Shown here: positions 51,146-64,000 of the stretch, in pieces
How positions within the stretch are numbered: position 1 is the stretch's first letter
Layout: each line of letters starts with the position of its first letter
Origin: Desmodesmus armatus
Lineage: Eukaryota; Chlorophyta; Chlorophyceae; Sphaeropleales; Scenedesmaceae
Direction: 5' to 3'
NCBI GenBank assembly: GCA_007449985.2
Contig: VIIQ02000720.1
Coordinates: 27,501 to 91,500, forward strand
Length of the DNA stretch: 64,000 nt
Program-made: the position numbers and the translations under genes
The notes under the pieces: model-generated
Told to the model about the DNA's origin: nothing
The model's database searches: none
Seen by the model: only the letters and a program-made list of their open reading frames with translations

Positions 51146-52194
51146 CAAGTCATGCAGTTTGGTCCTATGGCTATGCCCTAGGGTCTGCCACTGGAGTAAT
51201 TACCTCATGTTGACTCATTGAGTGATGAGCATTGTGCCTGTTTTAGTTGTGCGCTGAGGGCTTTGACCACTTGTGGGACCGTCCACACAGCTACAGTGTA
51301 GCTGGCCCTGGCCAATTGGCCGTTGTGCGTGCCCTTGTGAGGCACCATCTGAAACCAGCAGGAGTTGACACTGGTGCTAGGTCTGGGTGTGTTACTGGCT
51401 GGACCAGGCACTACTGGTATGCTATGCCGGCAGGCCTGCTTGATGTCATGCATGCATGGCAAGGAGCTGCAACTGGATATGACTGTCCCCATTCCGGACT
51501 AGGGGGAGAAGAGAGTGTGGTGCATGGCAGAGAGTGCTGATTCCGTCGTGCGAGATGACAGCATCCTTCACAAAATCCCTATGGCTTGCTTGGAAGCTGC
51601 CAAGTGCTAGCGCTGCGGACGCTGACTGCGTGGTACCGTGTTTCCTTATGGGTGGCTTTGGCACTGTTGGAACTGCTGGCAGCAGGTTTTCAAAGCTGGT
51701 GCGCTTTTTAAATGAGTTTTGGTGTTTTTGAGTGGTACCAAGAATGGACCACTGCTGGCCCATCGTGTGTGCTGTGATGCACTGATCATGTGGAGTTTGG
51801 TGTTTCCCGGCAGGTTGTTATGTTTTGCATTCTTGCTCAAAGTTGCTATGAAGTTGTGTCCATTTTTTGCGAGAGGCATATTTTGCAAGGTTGGTGTGGT
51901 GCGCTAGCTTCTGAGTGTCAAGTTGTTCCTTGTAAGCTTACTGTAGCTGGCTCCTGTCTCTTGAGTCGCCTCCCTCATCTGCATCAGCCATGGAGGCTGT
52001 TTCTTACGTGCAGTTGCGAACAATGCATAGAGTCATGTTGTTTGTAGACTCATCACAGTGACTCAACCCTGGACCCTTTTCACACACTTAGCCTGTACCA
52101 TATTCTCTGAGCCACTAGTGTACATCTTGGCATGCTTGCACATAACGAACCTCACATGACCCTGTTTATATCTGGTGACTCCCAATAGTGCGCA
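51146..52194. other. Region before satellite array, no gene recognised
   Basis: Only short open frames on both strands and no recognisable product. More AT-rich than the genes to the left. The satellite begins abruptly at its right end. Confidence 0.5.
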
Positions 52195-54900
52195 TTGGTT
52201 GCGGTCAAGCAACTACTGGTCTTTCATCAGGCCAACACAATGATTTTTCCGCACCACCACCCTGCGCACCATCACGCGGCGTGCGCCGCCCTCACGCAAG
52301 CTACACGCCGCAAACTGACTCGATCAGGGTGCATGTTGGTACGCTATGAAGAACTACTTTGGTCGTTCATCAGAGCCAACCAGATGATTTTTCCGCACCA
52401 CCACCGCTGCGCACCATCACGCGGCGTCCGCCGCCCTCAACGCAACGCTACACGCCGCACACTGACTCAATTGGGTGCATGTTGATACGCTTGAAGAACA
52501 TATGTTGGTCTTTCATCAGAGCCAACCAGATGATTTTATCCGCACCACCACCGCTGCGCACCATCACGCGGCGTCCGCCGCCCTCAACGCAACGCTACAC
52601 GCCGCACACTGACTCAATTGGGGTGCATGTTTGGTACGCTGAAGAACATATGTTGGTCTTTCATCAGAGCAACCAGATGATTTTTCCGCACCACCACCGC
52701 TGCGCACCATCACGCGGCGTCCGCCGCCCTCAACGCAACGCTACACGCCGCACACGACTCAATGGGGTGCAAACAAAACAAAATTGGGGTGCATGTGGTA
52801 CGCTTGAAGACATATTTTGGTCTTTCATCAGAGCCAACCAGATGATTTTTCGCAACACCACCGCTGCGCACCATCACGCGGCGTCCGCCGCCCTAAACGC
52901 AACGCTACACGCCGCACACTGACTCAATTGAGGGGCAAGTTTGGTACGCTTGAAGAACATATTTTGGTGTTTCTCATCAAGCCGACCAGATGATTTTTCC
53001 GCACAACCACCGCTGCGCACCATCACGCGGCGTCCGCCGCCCTCAACGCAACGCTACCCGCCGCACACTGACTCAATTGGGGTGCATGTTGGTACGCTTG
53101 AAGAACATATGTTGGTCTTTCATCAGAGCCAACCAGATGATTTTTCCGCACCACCACCGCTGCACACCATCACGCGGCGTCCGCCGCCCTCAACGCAACG
53201 CTACACGCGAACCACTGACTCAATTGGGTGCAAACAAACCAAATTGGGGTGCATGTTGGTACGCTTGAAGAACATATAATGGTCTTTCATCAGAGCCAAC
53301 CAGATGATTTTTCCGCACCACCACCGCTGCGCACCATCACGCGGCGTCCGCCGCCCTCAACGCAACGCTACACGCCGCACACTGACTCAATAGGGTGTGT
53401 TGGTACGCTTGAAGAACATATTTTGGTCTTTCATCAGAGCCAACCAGATGATTTTTCCGCACCACCACCGCTGCGCACCATCACGCGGCGTCCGCCGCCC
53501 TCAACGCAACGCTACACGCCGCACACTGACTCAATTGGGGTGCAAACAATAAAAATTGGGGTGCATGTTGGTACGCTTGAAGAACATATTTTGGTCTTTC
53601 ATCAGAGCAACCAGATGATTTTTCCGCCACCACCGCTGCGCACCATCACGCGGCGTCCGCCGCCCTCAACGCAACGCTACACGCCGCACACTGACTCAAT
53701 TGGGGTGCATTTGTACGCTTGAAGACCATATTTTGGTCTTTCATCAGAGCCAACCAGATGATTTTCCGCACCACCACCGCTGCGCACCATCACGCGGCGT
53801 CCGCCGCCCTCAACGCAAGCTACACGCCGCACACTGACTCAATTGGGGTGCATGTTTGGTTGGCTTGAAGACCATATTTTGGTCTTCATCAGAGCCAACC
53901 AGATGATTTTCCGCCCACCACCACCGCTGCGCACCATCACGCGGCGTCCGCCGCCCTCAACGCAACGCTACACGCCGCACACTGACTCCATTGGGGTGCA
54001 TGTTGGTACGCTGTTGAAGAACATATTTTGGTCTTTCATCAGAGCCAACCAGATGATTTTTCCGCACCACCACCGCTGCGCACCATCACGCGGCGTCCGC
54101 CGCCCTCAACGCAACGCTACACGCCGCACACTGACTCAATTGGGGTGCATGTTGGTACGCTTGAAGAACATTTTGTTGGTCTTTCATCAGAGCCAACCAG
54201 ATGATTTTTCCGAACACCACCGCTGTGCACCATCACGCGGCGTTCGCCGCCCTCAACGCAACGCTACACGCCGCACACTGACTCAATTGGGGTGCATGTT
54301 GGTTCGCTTGAAGACCATATTTTGGTCTTTCATCAGAGCCAACCAGATGATTTCTCCGCACCACCACCGCTGCGCACCATCACGCGGCGTCCGCCGCCCT
54401 CAACGCAACGCTACACGCCGCACACTGACTCAATTGGGGTGCATGTTGGTACGCTTGAAGACCATATTTTGGTCTTTCATCAGAGCCAACCAGATGATTT
54501 TTCCGCACCACCACCGCTGCGCACCATCACGCGGCGTCCGCCGCCCTCAACGCAACGCTACACGCCGCACACTGACTCAATTGGGGTGCATGTTGGTACG
54601 CTTGAAGAACATAATTTGATCTTTCATCAGAGCCAACCAGATGATTTTTCCGGACCACCACCGCTGCGCACCATCACGCGGCGTCCGCCGCCCTCAACGC
54701 AACGCTACACGCCGCACACTGACTCAATTGGGGTACACGTTGGTACGCTTGAAGAACATATTTTGGTCTTTCATTAGAGCCAACCAGATGATTTTTCCGC
54801 ACCACCACCGCTGCGCACCATCACGCGGCTCCGCCGCCCTCAACGCAACGCTACACGCCGCACACTGACTCAATGGGGGTGCAAAAAAAAATTGGGGTGC
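52195..54900. repeat. Degenerate left edge of the 147-bp array
   Basis: The first unit (52195-52340) is the most diverged: it has CTACTGGTC, lacks several internal bases and reads CGGCGTGCGCC. The next dozen or more units carry scattered indels. Divergence then falls toward the interior, the pattern expected when unequal exchange homogenises the centre of an array but not its border. Confidence 0.8.
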
Positions 54901-57900
54901 ATGTTGGTACGCTTGAAGAACATATTTTGGTCTTTCATCAGAGCCAACCAGATGATTTTTCCGCACCACCACCGCTGCGCACCATCACGCGGCGTCCGCC
55001 GCCCTCAACGCAACGCTACACGCCGCACACTGACTCAATTGGGGTGCATGTTGGTACGCTTGAAGAAAATATTTTGGTCTTTCATCAGAGCCAACCAGAT
55101 GATTTTTCCGCACCACCACCGCTGCGCACCATCACGCGGCGTCCGCCGCCCTCAACGCAACGCTACACGCCGCACACTGACTCAATGGGGTGCAAATTGG
55201 GGTGCATGTTGGTACGCTTGAAGAACATATTTTGGTCTTTCATCAGAGCCAACCAGATGATTTTTCCGCACCACCACCGCTGCGCACCATCACGCGGCGT
55301 CCGCCGCCCTCAACGCAACGCTACACGCCGCACACTGACTCAATTGGGGTGCATGTTGTACGCTTGAAGAATATTTTGGTCTTTCATCAGAGCCAACCAG
55401 ATGATTTTTCCGCACCACCACCGCTGCGCACCATCACGCGGCGTCCGCCGCCCTCAACGCAACGCTACACGCCGCACACTGACTCGATTGGGGTGCATGT
55501 TTGGTACGCTTGAAGAACATATGTTGGTCTTTCATCAGAGCCAACCAGATGATTTTTCCGCACCACCACCGCTGCGCACCATCACGCGGCGTCCGCCGCC
55601 CTCAACGCAACGCTACACGCCGCACACTGACTCAATTGGGTGCATGTTGGTACGCTTGAAGAACATATTTTGGTCTTTCATCAGAGCCAACCAGATGATT
55701 TTTCCGCACCACCACCGCTGCGCACCATCACGCGGCGTCCGCCGCCCTCAACGCAACGCTACACACCGCACACTGACTCAATTGGGGTGCATGTTGGTAC
55801 GCTTGAAGAACATATTTTGGTCTTTCATCAGAGCCAACCAGATGATTTTTCCGCACCACCACCGCTGCGCACCATCACGCGGCGTCCGCCGCCCTCAACG
55901 CAACGCTACACGCCGCACACTGACTCAATTGGGGGCATGTTGGTACGCTTGAAAAACATATTTTGGTGTTTCATCAGAGCCAACCAGATGATTTTTCCGC
56001 ACCACCACCGCTGCGCACCATCACGCGGCGTCCGCCGCCCTCAACGCAACGCTACACGCCGCACACTGACTCAATTGGGGTGCAAACAATTGGGGTGCAT
56101 GTTGGTACGCTTGAAGAACATATTTTGGTCTTTCATCAGAGCCAACCAGATGATTTTTCCGCACCACCACCGCTGCGCACCATCACGCGGCGTCCGCCGC
56201 CCTCAACGCAACGCTACACGCCGCACACTGACTCAATTGGGGTGCATGTTGGTACGCTTGAAGACATATTTGGTCTTTCATCAGAGCCAACCAGATGATT
56301 TTTCCGCACCACCACCGCTGCGCACCATCACGCGGCGTCCGCCGCCCTCAACGCAACGCTACACGCCGCACACTGACTCAATTGGGGTGCATGTTGGTAC
56401 GCTTGAAGACCATATTTTGGTCTTTCATCAGAGCCAACCAGATGATTTTTCCGCACCACCACCGCTGCGCACCATCACGCGGCGTCCGCCGCCCTCAACG
56501 CAACGCTACACGCCGCACACTGACTCAATTGGGGTGCATGTTGGTACGCTTGAAGACCATATTTTGGTCTTTCATCAGAGCCACCAGATGATTTTTCCGC
56601 ACCACCACCGCTGCGCACCATCACGCGGCGTCCGCCGCCCTCAACGCAACGCTACACGCCGCACACTGACTCGATTGGGGTGCATGTTGGTACGCTTGAA
56701 GACATATTTTGGTCTTTCATCAGAGCCAACCAGATGATTTTTCCGCACCACCACCGCTGCGCACCATCACGCGGCGTGCGCCGCCCTCAACGCAACGCTA
56801 CACGCCGCACACTGACTCAATTGGGGTGCATGTTGGTACGCTTGAAGACATATTTTGGTTTTCATCAGAGCCAACCAGATGATTTTTCCGCACCACCACC
56901 GCTGCGCACCATCACGCGGCGTCCGCCGCCCTCAACGCAACGCTACACGCCGCACACTGACTCAATTGGGTGCATGTTGGTACGCTTGAAGACCATATTT
57001 TGGTCTTTCATCAGAGCCAACCAGATGATTTTTCCGCACCACCACCGCTGCGCACCATCACGCGGCGTCCGCCGCCCTCAACGCAACGCTACACGCCGCA
57101 CACTGACTCAATTGGGGTGCATGTTGGTACGCTTGAAGAACATATTTTGGTCTTTCATCAGAGCCAACCAGATGATTTTCCGCACCACCACCGCTGCGCA
57201 CCATCACGCGGCGTCCGCCGCCCTCAACGCAACGCTACACGCCGCACACTGACTCAATTGGGGTGCATGTTGGTACGCTTGAAGAACATATTTTGGTCTT
57301 TCATCAGAGCCAACCAGATGATTTTTCCGCACCACCACCGCTGCGCACCATCACGCGGCGTTCGCCGCCCTCAACGCAACGCTACACGCCGCACACTGAC
57401 TCAATTGGGGTGCATGTTGGTACGCTTGAAGAACATATTTTGGTTTTTCATCAGAGCCAACCAGATGATTCTTCCGCACCACCACCGCTGCGCACCATCA
57501 CGCGGCGTCCGCCGCCCTCAACGCAACGCTACACGCCGCACACTGACTCAATTGAGGGCATGTTGGTACGCTTGAAAAACATATTTTGGTTTTCATCAGA
57601 GCCAACCAGATGATTTTTCCGCACCACCACCGCTGCGCACCATCACGCGGCGTCCGCCGCCCTCAACGCAACGCTACACGCCGCACACTGACTCAATTGG
57701 GGGGCATGTTGGTACGCTTGAAGAACATATTTTGGTCTTTCATCAGAGCCAACCAGATGTTTTTCCGCACCACCACCGCTGCGCACCATCACGCGGCGTC
57801 CGCCGCCCTCAACGCAACGCTACACGCCGCACACTGACTCAATTGGGGTGCATGTTGGTACGCTTGAAGAACATATTTTGGTCTTTCATCAGAGCCAACC

Positions 57901-60900
57901 AGATGATTTTTCCGCACCACCACCGCTGCGCACCATCACGCGGCGTCCGCCGCCCTCAACGCAACGCTACACGCCGCACACTGACTCAATTGGGGTGCAT
58001 GTTGGTACGCTTGAAGAACATATTTTGGTCTTTCATCAGAGCCAACCAGATGATTTTTCCGCACCACCACCGCTGCGCACCATCACGCGGCGTCCGCCGC
58101 CCTCAACGCAACGCTACACGCGCACGCACACTGACTCAATTGGGGTGCATGTTGGTACGCTTGAAGAACCATATTTGGTCTTTCATCAGAGCCAACCAGA
58201 TGATTTTCCGCACCACCACCGCTGCGCACCATCACGCGGCGTTCGCCGCCCTCAACGCAACGCTACACGCCGCACACTGACTCAATTGGGGTGCATGTTG
58301 GTACGCTTGAAGACCATATTTTGGTCTTTCATCAGAGCCAACCAGATGATTTTTCCGCACCACCACCGCTGCGCACCATCACGCGGCGTCCGCCGCCCTC
58401 AACGCAACGCTACACGCCGCACACTGACTCAATTGGGGTGCATGTTGGTACGCTTGAAGAACATATTTTGGTCTTTCATCAGAGCCAACCAGATGATTTT
58501 TCCGCACCACCACCGCTGCGCACCATCACGCGGCGTCCGCCGCCCTCAACGCAACGCTACACGCCGCACACTGACTCAATTGGGGTGCATGTTGGTACGC
58601 TTGAAGACCATATTTTGGTCTTTCATCAGAGCCAACCAGATGATTTTTCCGCACCACCACCGCTGCGCACCATCACGCGGCGTCCGCCGCCCTCAACGCA
58701 ACGCTACACGCCGCACACTGACTCAATTGGGGTGCATGTTGGTACGCTTGAAGAACATATTTTGGTCTTTCATCAGAGCCAACCAGATGATTTTTCCGCA
58801 CCACCACCGCTGCGCACCATCACGCGGCGTCCGCCGCCCTCAACGCAACGCTACACGCCGCACACTGACTCAATTGGGGTGCATGTTGGTACGCTTGAAG
58901 AACATATGTTGGTCTTTCATCAGAGCCAACCAGATGATTTTTCCGCACCACCACCGCTGCGCACCATCACGCGGCGTCCGCCGCCCTCAACGCAACGCTA
59001 CACGCCGCACACTGACTCAATTGGGGTGCATGTTGGTACGCTTGAAGAACATATTTTGGTCTTTCATCAGAGCCAACCAGATGATTTTTCCGCACCACCA
59101 CCGCTGCGCACCATCACGCGGCGTCCGCCGCCCTCAACGCAACGCTACACGCCGCACACTGACTCAATTGGGGTGCATGTTGGTACGCTTGAAGACCATA
59201 TTTTGGTCTTTCATCAGAGCCAACCAGATGATTTTTCCGCACCACCACCGCTGCGCACCATCACGCGGCGTCCGCCGCCCTCAACGCAACGCTACACGCC
59301 GCACACTGACTCAATTGGGGTGCATGTTGGTACGCTTGAAGAACATATTTTGGTGTTTCATCAGAGCCAACCAGATGATTTTTCCGCACCACCACCGCTG
59401 CGCACCATCACGCGGCGTCCGCCGCCCTCAACGCAACGCTACACGCCGCACACTGACTCAATTGGGGTGCATGTTGGTACGCTTGAAGACCATATTTTGG
59501 TCTTTCATCAGAGCCAACCAGATGATTTTTCCGCACCACCACCGCTGCGCACCATCACGCGGCGTCCGCCGCCCTCAACGCAACGCTACACGCCGCACAC
59601 TGACTCAATTGGGGTGCATGTTGGTACGCTTGAAGAACATATTTTGGTGTTTCATCAGAGCCAACCAGATGATTTTTCCGCACCACCACCGCTGCGCACC
59701 ATCACGCGGCGTCCGCCGCCCTCAACGCAACGCTACACGCCGCACACTGACTCAATTGGGGTGCATGTTGGTACGCTTGAAGAACATATTTTGGTCTTTC
59801 ATCAGAGCCAACCAGATGATTTTTCCGCACCACCACCGCTGCGCACCATCACGCGGCGTCCGCCGCCCTCAACGCAACGCTACACGCCGCACACTGACTC
59901 AATTGGGGTGCATGTTGGTTCGCTTGAAGAACATATTTGGGTTTCATCAGAGCCAACCAGATGATTTTCCGCACCACCACCGCTGCGCACCATCACGCGG
60001 CGTCCGCCGCCCTCAACGCAACGCTACACGCCGCACACTGACTCAATTGGGGTGCATGTTGGTACGCTTGAAGAACATATTTTGGTCTTTCATCAGAGCC
60101 AACCAGATGATTCTTCCGCACCACCACCGCTGCGCACCATCACGCGGCGTCCGCCGCCCTCAACGCAACGCTACACGCCGCACTTGACTCAATTGGGGGC
60201 ATGTTGGTACGCTTGAAGAACATATTTTGGTCTTTCATCAGAGCCAACCAGATGATTTTTCCGCACCACCACCGCTGCGCACCATCACGCGGCGTCCGCC
60301 GCCCTCAACGCAACGCTACACGCCGCACACTGACTCAATTGGGGTGCATGTTGGTACGCTTGAAGAACATATTTTGGTGTTTCATCAGAGCCAACCAGAT
60401 GATTTTTCCGCACCACCACCGCTGCGCACCATCACGCGGCGTCCGCCGCCCTCAACGCAACGCTACACGCCGCACACTGACTCAATTGGGGTGCATGTTT
60501 GGTACGCTTGAAGAACATATTTTGGTCTTTCATCAGAGCCAACCAGATGATTTTTCCGCACCACCACCGCTGCGCACCATCACGCGGCGTCCGCCGCCCT
60601 CAACGCAACGCTACACGCCGCACACTGACTCAATTGGGGTGCATGTTGGTACGCTTGAAGAACATATTTTGGTCTTTCATCAGAGCCAACCAGATGATTT
60701 TTCCGCACCACCACCGCTGCGCACCATCACGCGGCGTCCGCCGCCCTCAACGCAACGCTACACGCCGCACACTGACTCAATTGGGGGGCATGTTGGTACG
60801 CTTGAAGAACATATTTGGTCTTTCATCAGAGCCAACCAGATGATTTTTCCGCACCACCACCGCTGCGCACCATCACGCGGCGTCCGCCGCCCTCAACGCA

Positions 60901-63900
60901 ACGCTACACGCCGCACACTGACTCAATTGGGGTGCATGTTGGTACGCTTGAAGAACATATTTTGGTTTTTCATCAGAGCCAACCAGATGATTTTTCCGCA
61001 CCACCACCGCTGCGCACCATCACGCGGCGTCCGCCGCCCTCAACGCAACGCTACACGCCGCACACTGACTCAATTGGGGTGCATGTTGGTACGCTTGAAG
61101 ACCATATTTTGGTCTTTCATCAGAGCCAACCAGATGATTTTTCCGCACCACCACCGCTGCGCACCATCACGCGGCGTCCGCCGCCCTCAACGCAACGCTA
61201 CACGCCGCACACTGACTCAATTGGGGTGCATGTTGGTACGCTTGAAGACCATATTTTGGTCTTTCATCAGAGCCAACCAGATGATTTTTCCGCACCACCA
61301 CCGCTGCGCACCATCACGCGGCGTCCGCCGCCCTCAACGCAACGCTACACGCCGCACACTGACTCAATTGGGGTGCATGTTGGTACGCTTGAAGAACATA
61401 TTTGGTCTTTCATCAGAGCCAACCAGATGATTTTTCCGCACCACCACCGCTGCGCACCATCACGCGGCGTCCGCCGCCCTCAACGCAACGCTACACGCCG
61501 CACACTGACTCAATTGGGGTGCATGTTGGTACGCTTGAAGAACATATTTTGGTCTTTCATCAGAGCCAACCAGATGATTTTTCCGCACCACCACCGCTGC
61601 GCACCATCACGCGGCGTCCGCCGCCCTCAACGCAACGCTACACGCCGCACACTGACTCAATGGGGTGCATGTTGGTACGCTTGAAGAACATATTTTGGTC
61701 TTTCATCAGAGCCAACCAGATGATTTTTCCGCACCACCACCGCTGCGCACCATCACGCGGCGTCCGCCGCCCTCAACGCAACGCTACACGCCGCACACTG
61801 ACTCAATTGGGGGCATGTTGGTACGCTTGAAGACCATATTTTGGTCTTTCATCAGAGCCAACCAGATGATTTTTCCGCACCACCACCGCTGCGCACCATC
61901 ACGCGGCGTCCGCCGCCCTCAACGCAACGCTACACGCCGCACACTGACTCAATTGGGGTGCATGTTGGTACGCTTGAAGACCATATTTTGGTCTTTCATC
62001 AGAGCCAACCAGATGATTTTTCCGCACCACCACCGCTGCGCACCATCACGCGGCGTCCGCCGCCCTCAACGCAACGCTACACGCCGCACACTGACTCAAT
62101 TGGGGTGCATGTTGGTACGCTTGAAGAACATATTTTGGTCTTTCATCAGAGCCAACCAGATGATTTTTCCGCACCACCACCGCTGCGCACCATCACGCGG
62201 CGTCCGCCGCCCTCAACGCAACGCTACACGCCGCACACTGACTCAATGGGGTGCATGTTGGTACGCTTGAAGAACATATTTTGGTCTTTCATCAGAGCCA
62301 ACCAGATGATTTTTCCGCACCACCACCGCTGCGCACCATCACGCGGCGTCCGCCGCCCTCAACGCAACGCTACACGCCGCACACTGACTCAATTGGGGTG
62401 CATGTTTGGTACGCTTGAAGAACATATTTTGGTCTTTCATCAGAGCCAACCAGATGATTTTTCCGCACCACCACCGCTGCGCACCATCACGCGGCGTCCG
62501 CCGCCCTCAACGCAACGCTACACGCCGCACACTGACTCAATTGGGGTGCATGTTGGTACGCTTGAAGAACATATTTTGGTCTTTCATCAGAGCCAACCAG
62601 ATGATTTTCCGCACCACCACCGCTGCGCACCATCACGCGGCGTCCGCCGCCCTCAACGCAACGCTACACGCCGCACACTGACTCAATTGGGGTGCATGTT
62701 GGTACGCTTGAAGAACATATTTTGGTCTTTCATCAGAGCCAACCAGATGATTTTTCCGCACCACCACCGCTGCGCACCATCACGCGGCGTTCGCCGCCCT
62801 CAACGCAACGCTACACGCCGCACACTGACTCAATTGGGGTGCATGTTGGTACGCTTGAAGACCATATTTTGGTCTTTCATCAGAGCCAACCAGATGATTT
62901 TTCCGAAAAGATTTTTCCGCACCACCACCGCTGCGCACCATCACGCGGCGTCCGCCGCCCTCAACGCAACGCTACACGCCGCACACTGACTCAATTGGGG
63001 TGCATGTTTGGTACGCTTGAAGAACATATTTTGGTCTTTCATCAGAGCCAACCAGATGATTTTTCCGCACCACCACCGCTGCGCACCATCACGCGGCGTC
63101 CGCCGCCCTCAACGCAACGCTACACGCCGCACACTGACTCAATTGGGGTGCATGTTTGGTACGCTTGAAGAACATATTTTGGTCTTTCATCAGAGCCAAC
63201 CAGATGATTTTCCGCACCACCACCGCTGCGCACCATCACGCGGCGTCCGCCGCCCTCAACGCAACGCTACACGCCGCACACTGACTCAATTGGGGTGCAT
63301 GTTGGTACGCTTGAAGACCATATTTTGGTCTTTCATCAGAGCCAACCAGATGATTTTTCCGCACCACCACCGCTGCGCACCATCACGCGGCGTCCGCCGC
63401 CCTCAACGCAACGCTACACGCCGCACACTGACTCAATTGGGGTGCATGTTGGTACGCTTGAAGAACATATTTTGGTCTTTCATCAGAGCCAACCAGATGA
63501 TTTTTCCGCACCACCACCGCTGCGCACCATCACGCGGCGTCCGCCGCCCTCAACGCAACGCTACACGCCGCACACTGACTCAATTGGGGTGCATGTTGGT
63601 ACGCTTGAAGAACATATTTTGGTCTTTCATCAGAGCCAACCAGATGATTTTTCCGCACCACCACCGCTGCGCACCATCACGCGGCGTCCGCCGCCCTCAA
63701 CGCAACGCTACACGCCGCACACTGACTCAATTGGGGTGCATGTTGGTACGCTTGAAGAACATATTTTGGTCTTTCATCAGAGCCAACCAGATGATTTTTC
63801 CGCACCACCACCGCTGCGCACCATCACGCGGCGTCCGCCGCCCTCAACGCAACGCTACACACCGCACACTGACTCAATTGGGGTGCATGTTGGTACGCTT

Positions 63901-64000
63901 GAAGAACATATTTTGGTCTTTCATCAGAGCCAACCAGATGATTTTTCCGCACCACCACCGCTGCGCACCATCACGCGGCGTCCGCCGCCCTCAACGCAAC
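52195..64000. repeat. 147-bp satellite array, about 80 copies, continuing past the window
   Basis: Head-to-tail repeat. Successive occurrences of GCATGTTGGTACGC in the uniform part lie 147 bases apart (for example 58440, 58587, 58734). Each unit has an AT-richer half (CTTGAAGAACATATTTTGG, then GATGATTTTTCCGC) and a GC-rich half with an inverted repeat GCGGCGTCCGCCGC. From 52195 to about 54900 the units show many one-base indels and substitutions; from about 57800 onwards they are nearly identical. Because 147 is 49 codons, two plus-strand frames stay open through many units, giving frames of up to 779 codons (57848-60187). These lack any sign of being genes. A centromeric, subtelomeric or heterochromatic location is possible but not shown. 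Confidence 0.97.

Noticed and set aside
57848..60187. Very long open frame of 779 codons
   Set aside because: It is the 147-bp satellite read in a fixed frame. An overlapping second frame is equally open and neighbouring units break both by indels, so it is not supported as a gene.
52195..64000. CRISPR-like repeat array
   Set aside because: The units are contiguous copies with no variable spacers, and the genome is eukaryotic.
1..64000. tRNA or rRNA genes
   Set aside because: No segment with tRNA-like arms or conserved rRNA words was noticed by eye; a covariance-model scan was not possible.
1..64000. Transposon with transposase or reverse transcriptase
   Set aside because: No reading frame showed reverse transcriptase, integrase or transposase motifs. 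The unrecognised minus-strand gene was considered but has no such motif and is split by ordinary introns.

Overview
This is nuclear DNA from a eukaryote, most probably a chlorophyte green alga of the Chlamydomonadales type. Protein-coding genes are split into many short exons with GT-AG introns. The coding sequence is rich in Gln (CAG) and Ala runs. The likely plastid protein carries a V-R-A cleavage motif typical of green algal transit peptides, one gene is followed by a TGTAA poly(A) signal, and a serine-proline-rich surface protein resembles volvocine wall/matrix proteins. The species cannot be named from the sequence alone. Exon models below were assembled by hand from reading frames plus splice sites. 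Models called intact keep frame across every junction.

Layout. 1184-5869 (+): ALKBH8-type tRNA wobble-uridine enzyme (RRM, AlkB dioxygenase, TRM9-like methyltransferase). 6378-9307 (+): FYVE-like zinc finger fused to an alpha/beta hydrolase. 10576-14285 (-): RMND1/RMD1-family mitochondrial protein. It is head to head, across 383 bp, with a plastid SecA ATPase of SECA2 type at 14669-26676 (+, about 23 exons). 27311-32756 (-): an unrecognised gene made largely of phase-0 exons, including five copies of a Lys-rich, histone-H1-tail-like mini exon; three copies sit in a recent 523-bp tandem amplification. 33697-41158 (+): a RING - protein kinase - long Gln/Ser-rich linker - TPR protein. 41843-47323 (+): a secreted or type I membrane protein with five WQQCGG cysteine modules resembling CBM1, a Ser-Pro stalk, one membrane helix and a cytoplasmic tail. 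48521-51145 (+): Ser-rich exons that may continue that gene or form another.

From about 52195 to the end of the window the DNA is one tandem satellite with a 147-bp unit (about 80 copies, running off the window). 147 bp equals the DNA length of a nucleosome core, and is also 49 codons, which explains the long spurious reading frames there. The left edge is degenerate; the interior is nearly uniform with two alternating monomer subtypes.

Several genes (SecA, RING-kinase, CBM1-like) contain isolated one-base deletions inside otherwise well-conserved exons, always shifting frame the same way. This is best explained by uncorrected long-read assembly errors rather than true pseudogenes, but it needs raw reads to settle. 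The genes do not form one pathway. Most encode ordinary housekeeping or organelle functions; the CBM1-like membrane protein and the RING-kinase are candidate surface/signalling proteins.
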